Shown here piece after piece: positions 28,665-37,396 of a DNA stretch of 64,000 bases (position 1 is the stretch's first letter; every line of letters starts with the position of its first letter). Source of the stretch: Acidiferrum sp963764675 (lineage in GTDB: Bacteria; Acidobacteriota; Terriglobia; Acidiferrales; UBA7541); assembly GCA_963764675.1 (NCBI GenBank), contig CAVXTQ010000005.1, positions 186,001-250,000 of the forward strand. The letters are read 5' to 3'. The notes under the pieces were generated by a model. The model searched no databases. It was not told the DNA's origin and saw nothing but the letters and a program-made list of their open reading frames with translations. Position numbers and translations under genes: made by a program.

Positions 28665-30176
28665 GTGGATGCAAACCGTTCGGCAGCGCCAGGCGCAACA
28701 GAGCCGTGCACCGTAGTTTTGTTCGGAGCGTCGGGCGATCTGGCAAAGCGCAAAGTTCTTCCCGCCATGTTTGACCTGGCCAGCCACGGCTCATTGGGGC
28801 CTCAGTATGCGATTGTGGGCTTCGCCCGTACGCCGATGAGCGACGAAAACTTTCGAGGCATGGTGGGAGAAGCGGCCAAGACGATGTCCGAAATCGGGCC
28901 CATCGATCCAAAGAAGTGGGGCGAGTTTGCGTCGAATCTCCATTACCAGGCCGGGGAATATGGAAACGCCGACGACTACGCGAAGCTCGCCAAGCGGCTA
29001 ACCGATCTCGAATCCGAAAAGAACCTGACGGGAAACCGGCTCTTCTATCTCTCAACGCCGCCCGAGGTCTATCACAGCATCGTCGAACAGCTCGGAAAGG
29101 CCGGGCTCGCGCGTCCCAGCAAGCCAAACTCCTGGGTGCGCATCATCATTGAAAAACCGTTTGGCCGGGATCTCGCTTCGGCGAAAGACCTGAATTGCGT
29201 GGTCTTGAACGTTTTCGAAGAGTCGCAGGTCTACCGCATCGACCATTACCTCGGCAAAGACACGGTGCAGAACCTGTTGGTCTTGCGTTTCAGCAACGGC
29301 ATTTTCGAGCCGCTGTGGAACCGCAACTATGTGGACCACGTGCAGATCACCGCGGCGGAAACCCTCGGAGTGGAGCGCCGCGGCGGCTTTTACGAAACGG
29401 CTGGCGCGCTGCGCGATATGATTCAGAGCCACGTTTTGCAGTTGACGTCGCTGGTGGCGGTCGAGCCCCCGGCATCGTTTGATGCGACCTCGGTGCGCAA
29501 CGAAAAATTAAAAGTGCTGCAATCGATCCGGCCTTTCGATCTGGGCATGGTCGCGCAATCAGTGGTGCGCGGACAATATGCGGCGGGCACCATTGACGGT
29601 AAGCCTGTTCCCGGGTATCGCTCCGAACCTAACGTCAGTCCCAAGTCGCGCACCGAGACCTTCGTCGCCGCTCAATTGCTGATCGACAATTGGCGCTGGG
29701 CGGGAGTTCCCTTCTATTTGCGCACCGGAAAGCGGCTCGCGAAGCGAACCACGGAGATCGTCATTCAGTTCAAGCGCGCCCCGCACATCGTTTTTCGGGA
29801 CCGCGACGTGGAAGCAAACCGCCTGGTGTTGAATATTCAGCCCGACGAGGGGATTTCGGTTTCGTTCGGCGCCAAGCGGCCCGGACCGGATATGGCCATA
29901 GGAAACGTGACCATGAATTTCAGCTACCGTGAAGGCTTCGGCGACGGCGCGCGAAGCGCGTACGCGACACTGCTGAGTGATTGCGTGCGCGGCGATGCTA
30001 CTCTGTTCGACCGCGGCGACAGCGTCGAGGCGGCCTGGGCGCTGGTCGATCCGATTCTCGATGTTTGGAGCGCGGCAAAAACCGCCAGCGTTCCGCAATA
30101 CGCGGCTGGTAATTTCGGCCCGCGCGAATCCGATCTTTTGCTGGAACGCGAGGGCAGACAGTGGTTCAATCCATAG
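28665..30176 (+). CDS. zwf: Glucose-6-phosphate 1-dehydrogenase
   Basis: A 503-residue G6PDH: glucose-6-phosphate + NAD(P)+ to 6-phosphogluconolactone, first step of the oxidative pentose phosphate or Entner-Doudoroff route. The dinucleotide fold opens VVLFGASGDLAKRKVLPAMF, the substrate site is VYRIDHYLGKDTVQNLLVLR (with the catalytic His downstream in the NRNYVDHVQIT region), and the length is normal. The start is GTG 28665 after GAGGGGAGA. It lies in a same-strand cluster between a HAD hydrolase and glucokinase (64 bases downstream), which together would feed and draw on glucose-6-phosphate. No gnd, edd or pgl gene is visible in the window. Confidence 0.96.
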   Translation: MDANRSAAPGATEPCTVVLFGASGDLAKRKVLPAMFDLASHGSLGPQYAIVGFARTPMSDENFRGMVGEAAKTMSEIGPIDPKKWGEFASNLHYQAGEYGNADDYAKLAKRLTDLESEKNLTGNRLFYLSTPPEVYHSIVEQLGKAGLARPSKPNSWVRIIIEKPFGRDLASAKDLNCVVLNVFEESQVYRIDHYLGKDTVQNLLVLRFSNGIFEPLWNRNYVDHVQITAAETLGVERRGGFYETAGALRDMIQSHVLQLTSLVAVEPPASFDATSVRNEKLKVLQSIRPFDLGMVAQSVVRGQYAAGTIDGKPVPGYRSEPNVSPKSRTETFVAAQLLIDNWRWAGVPFYLRTGKRLAKRTTEIVIQFKRAPHIVFRDRDVEANRLVLNIQPDEGISVSFGAKRPGPDMAIGNVTMNFSYREGFGDGARSAYATLLSDCVRGDATLFDRGDSVEAAWALVDPILDVWSAAKTASVPQYAAGNFGPRESDLLLEREGRQWFNP

Positions 30177-30239
30177 CCTTTGCAATACCTACGTGCTAGA
30201 AAAACGGCGCGACGCACAACGTGGCGACAGGGGGAATAG

Positions 30240-31223
30240 GTGATCCTTGCGGGAGATGTAGGCGGCACGAAGTGCAACCTCGCGCTTTTCTCGGAAAAGA
30301 ACGGGAAACTCACGACCGTTTTCAAGCAGCGGTTTGCGAGCAAGGAATTCGCATCCTTTGATCTCATCGTAAAGGAATTTTCACGGCAGGCTACTTCGCA
30401 CTTATCCTCGGACCGCGTTGTCGCGGCGGGTTTTGGCGTCGCCGGTCCGGTGATCGACAATCACGTGCGCGCAACGAACCTGCCTTGGGTTGTGGACGCC
30501 AGAACTTTGGAGAAAGAACTGGACGTCAAGAAAATCGTTCTTATGAATGACCTGGGAGCCACAGGTCACAGCATCGAGCACCTCGCGCCCGAGGAATTCA
30601 CCGTCCTCAATCCCGGAAAGCCGGAACCCGGCGGGACGCGCGCCTTGCTGGCGGCGGGCACTGGACTTGGCCAATCCTTTTTGGTGTGGGAGGGCGATCG
30701 CTATCGCATCGCGCCCTCCGAGGGCGGCCATTCCGATTTTGCGCCACATACCGAACAGCAGATCGAGTTGCTGCGCTTTATGCGGCGGCGGTATCCGCAG
30801 GTGAGCTGGGAACTCATTCTCTCCGGCCGCGGTTTCCGCACCCTTCACGAATTCCTTGCGCCCGAAGTGAAGCATCCCTCGTTCGAGGATCCCGATGCGG
30901 ACCCGGCTCCGGAGATCACCCGCTTGGGCCTCGCCAAATCGTGCCCCGTCTGTGTGGAAACGCTCGATCTTTGGACCAGCATCTACGGCGCGGAGGCGGG
31001 AAATCTTGCTTTGAAAGTGTTGGCGCTCGGTGGCGTTTATGTAGCGGGCGGCATCGCGGTGAAAATCATCGAGAAAATCAAAGACGGGAAATTTTTCGCT
31101 GCCTTTCAAGACAAATGGCAGTTCGAAGCCATGCTCAGTAATATTCCGGTTTCCGTGGTAATGAACGAATCCGCTCCGCTGCTCGGCGCAGCGTACGAAG
31201 CACTCGCCGCCGTTCGCAGGTAG
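30240..31223 (+). CDS. glk: Glucokinase
   Basis: A 327-residue glucokinase of the bacterial Glk class: glucose + ATP to glucose-6-phosphate in the cytoplasm. ATP motif LAGDVGGTKCNLALFSEKNG lies at the N-terminus, the catalytic-base region is MNDLGATGHSIE, and EGGHSDFAP and LALGGVYVAGGIA match later family motifs. GTG 30240 is used, with GGGGGAATAG just upstream. It follows zwf on the same strand and presumably supplies its substrate. Length and motifs argue against a ROK-family regulator. Confidence 0.93.
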   Translation: MILAGDVGGTKCNLALFSEKNGKLTTVFKQRFASKEFASFDLIVKEFSRQATSHLSSDRVVAAGFGVAGPVIDNHVRATNLPWVVDARTLEKELDVKKIVLMNDLGATGHSIEHLAPEEFTVLNPGKPEPGGTRALLAAGTGLGQSFLVWEGDRYRIAPSEGGHSDFAPHTEQQIELLRFMRRRYPQVSWELILSGRGFRTLHEFLAPEVKHPSFEDPDADPAPEITRLGLAKSCPVCVETLDLWTSIYGAEAGNLALKVLALGGVYVAGGIAVKIIEKIKDGKFFAAFQDKWQFEAMLSNIPVSVVMNESAPLLGAAYEALAAVRR

Positions 31224-31263
31224 CGCCTTCGGCTTCATTCTCGCAAGACCTTGCGGAGGGAAA

Positions 31264-31755
31264 GTGCCGACTCAAACACTCGATCCGGCTCTCGAAGAAT
31301 TCTTGCGAGGGCGCTACATTGCAACACTCGGAACCGAGAACGCGGACGGGAGTATTCACCTCACTGCGGTCTGGTACCTCTTCGAGTCCGGCTGCCTGTT
31401 CGTCGCGACTTCCTCCAAGAGCCGAAAAGCTCGCAATGCGTTAGCGCGCCCCAAGTCTTCGCTGATGGTGGACCTTCGAAGACCTGGGGCAGAGCGTGGA
31501 CTAACTGCTGCTGGAACCGTGGAAGTGATTTCGGGAAACCAGGCACAGGAAATAAATCATCGCGTACACAGCCGGTATATGAGTGCAGCCGCACTGTCCG
31601 ATCCCCACGTCGGACCTGTATTTGCATCCTTTGATGATGTCACGCTGCGCATCACGCCTGTTTCGTGGATCTCGTGGGACATGAAAGTCCTGGACGCGCA
31701 AGCCTTCGGGGGAAGAATGGGCGGAACGCCCGGATACCTGCTGCCGCTGGATTAA
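31264..31755 (+). CDS. Pyridoxamine 5'-phosphate oxidase-like flavin-binding protein
   Basis: A 163-residue split-barrel protein of the PNPOx-like/F420-dependent reductase group. Visible features are LEEFLRGRYIATLGTENADG, HLTAVWYLFESGCLFVATSS, then KARNALARPKSSLMVDL, in the usual order for flavin or F420 binding. The GTG at 31264 has GGAGG four bases upstream, rather close. It follows glucokinase by 40 bases on the same strand and may be cotranscribed, but no functional link is evident. Cofactor (FMN or F420) and substrate unknown. Confidence 0.75.
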   Translation: MPTQTLDPALEEFLRGRYIATLGTENADGSIHLTAVWYLFESGCLFVATSSKSRKARNALARPKSSLMVDLRRPGAERGLTAAGTVEVISGNQAQEINHRVHSRYMSAAALSDPHVGPVFASFDDVTLRITPVSWISWDMKVLDAQAFGGRMGGTPGYLLPLD

Positions 31756-31889
31756 CGGCCGCATTCGCGCCAACCCGTGCACCAGATCTGTATAACCTTA
31801 CACTTTTTTGGTAAGCTGTGTGGCGAGCAGATTTCCCGTATGGTAGCTACGTCCCGCCGGATTTCACTACCCTAGTTGAGGAGCAAGCC

Positions 31890-33383
31890 ATGAGCAGTGC
31901 AGTGACGACCCACGTTCCCGATCTGCAAAATTACGTTCGCGGGGCCTGGCACCGCTCGGCGACGACGGAATATGTTGACGTCGCCAATCCGGCGACCACC
32001 GAAGTTCTGGCGCGCACGCCGCTTTCTACGATCGCGGACGTCGACACCGCTGTGCAAGCCGCTGCAGCTGCTTTTCCCGCCTGGCGCCGCACCCCCGCCG
32101 GAGAACGCATTCAATATCTTTTCAAACTCAAGAATCTTTTCGAGGAACACATCGACGAGTTGTCACGCCTGACCACGACGGAAAACGGAAAAACGTTCGG
32201 CGAAGCCAAAGCGGAAATGCGCCGCGCCATCGAGAATGTGGAAGTCGCCTGCGGAATTCCGATGATGATGCAGGGTTACAACCTCGAGGATGTGACTCCC
32301 GGTGTAGACGAAATGCAGATTCGGCAGCCGCTTGGTGTCGTTGCCGCGATCACTCCTTTCAATTTCCCGCTGATGGTGCCGTTCTGGTTTCTGCCCTACG
32401 CGATTGCGTGCGGCAATACTTTGGTGCTGAAGCCTTCCGAACGGGTGCCTCTGACGATGCGGCGCGCGATTGAGCTGATCGAGAAAACCGGCGTGCCGAA
32501 AGGCGTGGTCAACCTGGTGAATGGAGGGCGAGAGGTTGTCGATGCGCTCTGCGACCATCCGCTGGTGAGGGCAGTCAGTTTTGTGGGCTCGACGCCAGTG
32601 GCGAAGCACGTCTATACGCGTTCGGCGGCCAGCGGCAAGCGCATGCAATGTCAGGGCGGAGCGAAGAATCACGTGATCGTGCTGCCTGACGCGGACATGG
32701 ACCTGGCGACCCAGATCATCAGCGACAGCGCTTTCGGCTGCGCAGGGCAGCGGTGCTTGGCGGTTTCCGTGGCGGTAATGGTGGGAGAAGCACAGAAAAC
32801 TTTTCGCGACGCGATTGCGAACGCGGCTTCCCGAATTCGCGTTGGCAATGGTCTCGACGCCGGTATTCAAATGGGCCCGGTAATCACGCGCGAAAGCAAG
32901 CAGCGCATTGAATCACTGATTGCGACGGGTGTTGGCGACGGCGCCAAGGCGATCGTAGACGGACGCAACGCGAAGATTCCGAGTCACGAGGCGGGCAATT
33001 TCCTGAAGCCGACGGTTCTTGACGGCGTGCCGACTTCCAGCCAGCTTGCACACACGGAGATTTTTGGACCGGTGCTGAGCCTGGTTCATGCCAATTCGAT
33101 CGACGACGCGATGGAATTTATACGCCGCAGCCCTTACGGCAATCAGGCGTCGCTGTTTACGACGAGCGGTTCGGCGGCGCGGCGTTTTCGTTACGAAGCG
33201 CCTGCCGGGAACATCGGAATCAATATTGGAGTGGCGGCGCCAATGGCGTATTTCCCGTTCAGCGGATGGAAAGAGAGTTTCTACGGGATCTTGCACGGAC
33301 AGGGGCGCGATGCGGTGGAGTTTTATACGGAGTCGAAGATCGTGGTGGAGCGTTGGTCGCGGCAGGAAACGCGGAAGTTTTGA
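31890..33383 (+). CDS. mmsA: CoA-acylating methylmalonate-semialdehyde dehydrogenase
   Basis: A 497-residue aldehyde dehydrogenase of the MmsA type: methylmalonate semialdehyde + CoA + NAD+ to propionyl-CoA (valine, inositol or pyrimidine breakdown). The nucleophile is Cys289 in FGCAGQRCLAV, and Asn158 is in TPFNFPLMVP. The general-base Glu of ordinary ALDHs is replaced in MQCQGGAKNHVIVLPDAD, the hallmark of CoA-dependent MmsA. ATG 31890 has GAGGAG seven bases upstream; the open frame extends earlier, to 31818, without support. The downstream gene on the same strand is a Rieske oxygenase. Confidence 0.93.
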   Translation: MSSAVTTHVPDLQNYVRGAWHRSATTEYVDVANPATTEVLARTPLSTIADVDTAVQAAAAAFPAWRRTPAGERIQYLFKLKNLFEEHIDELSRLTTTENGKTFGEAKAEMRRAIENVEVACGIPMMMQGYNLEDVTPGVDEMQIRQPLGVVAAITPFNFPLMVPFWFLPYAIACGNTLVLKPSERVPLTMRRAIELIEKTGVPKGVVNLVNGGREVVDALCDHPLVRAVSFVGSTPVAKHVYTRSAASGKRMQCQGGAKNHVIVLPDADMDLATQIISDSAFGCAGQRCLAVSVAVMVGEAQKTFRDAIANAASRIRVGNGLDAGIQMGPVITRESKQRIESLIATGVGDGAKAIVDGRNAKIPSHEAGNFLKPTVLDGVPTSSQLAHTEIFGPVLSLVHANSIDDAMEFIRRSPYGNQASLFTTSGSAARRFRYEAPAGNIGINIGVAAPMAYFPFSGWKESFYGILHGQGRDAVEFYTESKIVVERWSRQETRKF

Positions 33384-33478
33384 CGTTCTGCGGCTGACGG
33401 AATAGCAGATCCCTCGCTCCGCTCGGGATTACAATCGCGCGTTAGGTAGAACCACTTTTTAACTACGATGGACCCTTC

Positions 33479-34609
33479 ATGACCGCAAAACCCTTGCGCG
33501 TGGATGTAAACGAGCAGATCGAGTGCGCGCACACGCTCGCTTCGCGTTTCTACACCGATCCCGCGGTGCTGGAAATCGAGAGAGCGCGAATTTTTCACCG
33601 GACGTGGCAGCTGGTGGGGACGCTGAGCCATGCCTGCGGCGAGGTCAACGGCGTGAAGCGCACGATCGCCGATCCCGAGAGTTTTTTCACCGCAGACGTG
33701 GCCGGAGAGCCGATCGTAGTCGTTCGCGACAAGCAGGGCGTGCTGCGGGCCTTCAGTAATGTGTGCCGGCACCGCGCCGGACCGATCGCGTCAGGAAGCG
33801 GCTGCAAGAGCGTGCTGCGCTGCGGGTATCACGGCTGGACGTATACGCTGGACGGACGCCTGATCGGCACACCCGACGTGGAAGGCGTGGAGTTTTTCGA
33901 TCGCAGCACGATGGGCATGGTACCGCTGCGGCTGGAGACCTGGGAGCAGCTTATTTTTGTGAATTTCGACCGGGATGCTGAGCCGCTGACGACGTATCTG
34001 GGCGATATTCCCGAGCAGGCGCGCGAATTTCAGTTCGCCGGATTGCACTTCGCGGAGCGTCGGGACTACGTGATCGATTGCAATTGGAAGGTGTACGTCG
34101 ACAATTATCTGGAGGGCTACCACATTCCGATCGCGCATCCGGGGCTGATGCGCGAGATCGACTATTCGCAGTATCGGACGGACACGTTCCGCTATCACTC
34201 GCAGCAGTTTGCTCCGATCCGCGCGATGAAGTCGGAAGACGCCGGAGAGCGGTTCTACGCGCCAGGAACCGGATTGCAGGAAGCACTCTATTTCTGGCTT
34301 TTCCCCAATCTGATGTTGAACATCTATCCGGACAATATTTCGACGAACCTAATCGTGCCACTCTCGCAGGAGAAGACGCTGACCATTTTCGAGTGGTTCT
34401 TTCATGACGTGACCTCTGAAAAAGTGCAAGAGCGGATGAAGAAGGCGATCGCCTTCAGCGAAGAAGTGCAGCAGGAAGACATCGGGCTGTGCGAAAACGT
34501 GCAGCGCGGACTGCGTTCATCGACATATGATCGCGGACGCTATTCGGTGAAGCGTGAGAACGGCGTGCATCATTTCCACATGCTGCTCGGCGAATTCCTG
34601 GAGCGGTAG
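33479..34609 (+). CDS. Rieske non-heme iron oxygenase, alpha subunit
   Basis: A 376-residue aromatic-ring-hydroxylating-type oxygenase subunit. The Rieske [2Fe-2S] centre is CRHRAGP (Cys96, His98) and CGYHGWTY (Cys115, His118). The mononuclear iron site is DNYLEGYHIPIAHPGL (His215, His220), with the bridging Asp in VDNY. Members act on aromatic acids, quaternary amines such as carnitine or choline-like compounds, or plant phenolics. No reductase or beta subunit lies beside it, which fits a three-component enzyme of the homotrimer type using partners elsewhere. Start is ATG 33479; the ribosome site is unremarkable. Confidence 0.9.
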   Translation: MTAKPLRVDVNEQIECAHTLASRFYTDPAVLEIERARIFHRTWQLVGTLSHACGEVNGVKRTIADPESFFTADVAGEPIVVVRDKQGVLRAFSNVCRHRAGPIASGSGCKSVLRCGYHGWTYTLDGRLIGTPDVEGVEFFDRSTMGMVPLRLETWEQLIFVNFDRDAEPLTTYLGDIPEQAREFQFAGLHFAERRDYVIDCNWKVYVDNYLEGYHIPIAHPGLMREIDYSQYRTDTFRYHSQQFAPIRAMKSEDAGERFYAPGTGLQEALYFWLFPNLMLNIYPDNISTNLIVPLSQEKTLTIFEWFFHDVTSEKVQERMKKAIAFSEEVQQEDIGLCENVQRGLRSSTYDRGRYSVKRENGVHHFHMLLGEFLER

Positions 34610-34754
34610 TAAGTATTGATTGGTCCCGCCCCCCTACTTTTTGCTCAACGAAATCAATCTAAAGGGTTGGAAACCGTCGGGCACCTCCTAATGTTTTCAG
34701 ACGCGCCGGCCGGGCAGGGGCAAGCCCCGCCCCCACTGGGCGTTAGGCGCCGCA
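34610..34754. terminator. Convergent intergenic region with GC-rich hairpin
   Basis: Between the convergent Rieske oxygenase and secreted-protein genes. GGGGCAAGCCCC (about 34717-34728), flanked by further G/C tracts, can form a hairpin. No U-run follows, so its role as terminator is only plausible. Confidence 0.35.
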
Positions 34755-35498
34755 CTATTTGGAGGACTGGGAGGCGCGGGCAAAGTCGGCGTCGGCGAGC
34801 GGCTTGGTTGCGGCAATTTGAGAGTAGACGGTGCCGCGATCTTGGTAAAGCTCCGAGCGGTTTGGATATTTGGCGATGAGCTCGTCGTAAGCGCCGAGCG
34901 CGTCGAACCACAAACGATGGTCCGTGAATATGCGGGCGCGGTTGAATGCCGCTTGATACGCATCGCCGGAGGGAATGGCGGCGATCTCTTTGTCGATGGC
35001 CTGACGCTCTACCGCGGAGACGACGACAAATTCCAGCGGTTCACTTGCCAAGGGGTTCGGGAGGACTTGCACGCGCCAGTAGTAAACCTGGCCGGGCTCG
35101 AGTTTCGCTTTGGCAGGGTCGAAAAGGTAGTGCGGCTCCTTTACTTGCTGACGGATGAGCTGGGTTTCGTCTTCGTCGGTGACGATGATCACGTATCCTT
35201 CGTTGTGGCCGGTAAAGGACCAGGGAAACAGAGCGGAGGCGCCGTAGAATTTGGCGCGCTTCGGCGCGAGCAGAGTTGCGGACGGGATAGCGGCGGTGCG
35301 GCTGCCTCCCAGCATAGTAGAAACTTTCTTGCCTTTATCGTCGGAAACATCGAAGCCGGAAAGATCGGCGTCGAGTTTGCGCTTAGGCTTGTCCGCACTC
35401 TTAGCCGCGGAGGGATCGGGCTTGGTGGGCGGCTGCTGCGCCGGGCTCAATGGAACAAGCAAGAGGATGAGCGCGCTGGGAAACACGAAGCGTTTCAT
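34755..35498 (-). CDS. Secreted protein of unknown function
   Basis: A 247-residue exported protein I do not recognise. A signal peptide (FVFPSALILLLVPLSPAQQ) leads into a low-complexity Pro/Lys/Ala linker, then a domain with YVIIVTDEDETQLIRQQVKE and LEPGQVYYWRVQVLPNPLAS, suggesting a fibronectin-like beta fold. A TPR-like helical tail follows (FDALGAYDELIAKYPNRSEL). Its start overlaps the stop of the CHASE2 cyclase by four bases (ATGA), so the two are translationally coupled. Proteins of similar build accompany CHASE2 and caspase/CHAT genes in other bacteria, so a role in sensing at the envelope is my inference only. Confidence 0.72.
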   Translation of the reverse strand: MKRFVFPSALILLLVPLSPAQQPPTKPDPSAAKSADKPKRKLDADLSGFDVSDDKGKKVSTMLGGSRTAAIPSATLLAPKRAKFYGASALFPWSFTGHNEGYVIIVTDEDETQLIRQQVKEPHYLFDPAKAKLEPGQVYYWRVQVLPNPLASEPLEFVVVSAVERQAIDKEIAAIPSGDAYQAAFNRARIFTDHRLWFDALGAYDELIAKYPNRSELYQDRGTVYSQIAATKPLADADFARASQSSK

Positions 35499-37342
35499 GA
35501 AGGCACCTCGACGGTGGTGGACAGCTCGACACTGTAAAGCGGAATCGCGTTTGTAAATCCACGGACCTGAGCATCGCCTAAGGATACCGTAGAAAACTGT
35601 TCCCGGATGTGCTCCCAGGTGGCGGGGCTAAGAACTAGCGGGGTCTTGAATTCCTTGGTGAGGCCTTCCAGTCGCGACGCCAAGTTGACGGTCTCTCCGA
35701 TGACGGAGTACTCGAGGCGGTCGGGCGAGCCTACGTTGCCCGATGTTACCTGACCGGTGTGAATGCCAATGCCGATTTTCAGGATTGGATCGCCCGGCGC
35801 TTTCGCGGCATTCCACTGATCCACGCGAATGAGCATCTCGACGGCGCAACGCACCGCGCGGCAGGCATCTTCTCGCGGGCTTTCGCTCAGGGGCGCACCG
35901 AAGACCACCATGATGCCGTCGCCGATGAACTTGTTGAGAAAGCCGCGGTTTTTCTTGATGACGTCGCCCATCGCCGTGAGGTAGCGGTTGAGCCAAGCGA
36001 GAACTTCCTGCGACGGCACGCCCGCGGTCATGGCGGTGAAACTGCGAATGTCGGAAAAGAGGATGGTGGCGACGCGCTCCTCGCCGGCCAGAACGATGGC
36101 GTCGCGATTTTTCCAGATTTCCGCCGCGACGTCGGCGGAAACGTAGCGCTCGAAAAGGCCCATGAGCTGGCGGCGCTCGGCCTCCATCAAGTTTTTGAGG
36201 CGGCGCTCTTCGACGGAGCGGTACCCGAGACCCGCTGGTAACGCGGCCAGCAGACACACTTCGATGGACACGAAGGGCATCCACAGGTGAACTCGCGAAA
36301 AGAGAAGGAAGGCGGCGACGAAAGTACACGCCGCAAACAGCAGGCACGTAGCTAGCGCGACGTACCAACGATAGCGGAAGCCCACAACAATCACGACGAA
36401 AGTGAGCAAAAGTCCGGCAGCTATGCGCGGCAACAATGGCATGTTGCTCAGGAAATTGTGGCTAAGGAGCGAGGCGACGGCGGCGGCGTGAATCTCCGCT
36501 CCTGAGAGCAGGTCGCGTCCCGGGATCTTTACCGGCGCACGAAACAAATCTTTCCCCATTTCGCTGGACTGACCCACGAGGACGATTTTTCCCGCAAAGA
36601 TCGATGGGTCGAAACCGCCGGAGAGAAGCGTGTCCACAGAAATCACGCGCTTGGGCGCGGGTCGGCGGAAGTGTATCCACGCCGTATCCGGATGAGTGCC
36701 AGCGAGAGGGAGTTTCGCCGAACCAAAGAACAGAAAACCGTCGCCGCCGGGGCGCAGATGCTGGCCAGAGGCAAAATCCGCAAGCGCGACGGGCAGAGAG
36801 AGGGCCTTGTAGTCGCTGGTGGTGACGCGCAGAAACATGCGCCGGACGGCGCCGTCTTCGTCCATCGGCACATCGCCAAAAGCTACGCCGGCAGCAGCGT
36901 TCTGGAAGAGGGTAAGCGGAACATTCAACGGGTGGCCGCCGAAACCATACTCGCTGACCAGAATGACGTTGCCGGCGTCATCGATGACTTTTGCGAGGTG
37001 GAGGTCGTCCGCTTCGAGGCGTGGCAGATCGAGGATGACATCGAGGCCGATGGCGCTCGGCTTGCCCGAAGCGATTTTGCCGATCACGTCGGCGAGGAGA
37101 AGTCTGCGGATGGGAAACGCGTTGAGGTGGCGGACGGAATCCTCGTCGAAATCAACGTTGAATACCGTATCGCTGGGAGGCGCGGGATGATGCGCGACGA
37201 GAAGATCGTAGGCCGCGAGATTTAAGGATTGGAGAAAAGCGTAGCGCTCAATTGTGAAAGCGATCGCGACGATTAGCAGGGACAACGCCGTCATGATCGC
37301 CCAGGAGCGGAAGGCGTTTCTTGGTGGCGTGTGTTTTGTCAT
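35495..37342 (-). CDS. Adenylate/guanylate cyclase with CHASE2 sensor
   Basis: A 615-residue transmembrane class III nucleotide cyclase. One N-terminal helix is followed by an extracytoplasmic CHASE2 sensor (about residues 40-310; AAYDLLVAHHPAPPSDTVFN, KPSAIGLDVILDLPRLEADD) and three helices around 325-405 (GLLLTFVVIVVGFRYRWYV; LLFAACTFVAAFLLF). The catalytic domain has metal Asp in ATILFSDIRSFTAMT, FIGDGIMVVFGAP, and the base/transition-state region RLEYSVIGETVNLASRLEGL. It makes cAMP or cGMP in response to an unknown signal. Starts ATG 37342 (an in-frame TTG lies at 37369). Flanked by the caspase-like gene upstream and a secreted protein whose start it overlaps. Confidence 0.92.
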   Translation of the reverse strand: MTKHTPPRNAFRSWAIMTALSLLIVAIAFTIERYAFLQSLNLAAYDLLVAHHPAPPSDTVFNVDFDEDSVRHLNAFPIRRLLLADVIGKIASGKPSAIGLDVILDLPRLEADDLHLAKVIDDAGNVILVSEYGFGGHPLNVPLTLFQNAAAGVAFGDVPMDEDGAVRRMFLRVTTSDYKALSLPVALADFASGQHLRPGGDGFLFFGSAKLPLAGTHPDTAWIHFRRPAPKRVISVDTLLSGGFDPSIFAGKIVLVGQSSEMGKDLFRAPVKIPGRDLLSGAEIHAAAVASLLSHNFLSNMPLLPRIAAGLLLTFVVIVVGFRYRWYVALATCLLFAACTFVAAFLLFSRVHLWMPFVSIEVCLLAALPAGLGYRSVEERRLKNLMEAERRQLMGLFERYVSADVAAEIWKNRDAIVLAGEERVATILFSDIRSFTAMTAGVPSQEVLAWLNRYLTAMGDVIKKNRGFLNKFIGDGIMVVFGAPLSESPREDACRAVRCAVEMLIRVDQWNAAKAPGDPILKIGIGIHTGQVTSGNVGSPDRLEYSVIGETVNLASRLEGLTKEFKTPLVLSPATWEHIREQFSTVSLGDAQVRGFTNAIPLYSVELSTTVEVPS

Positions 37343-37396
37343 CAAAAGGAGTTCGGACTGACTCGACAATCCGGAGCCAGGCCGCCGCCCACTAGC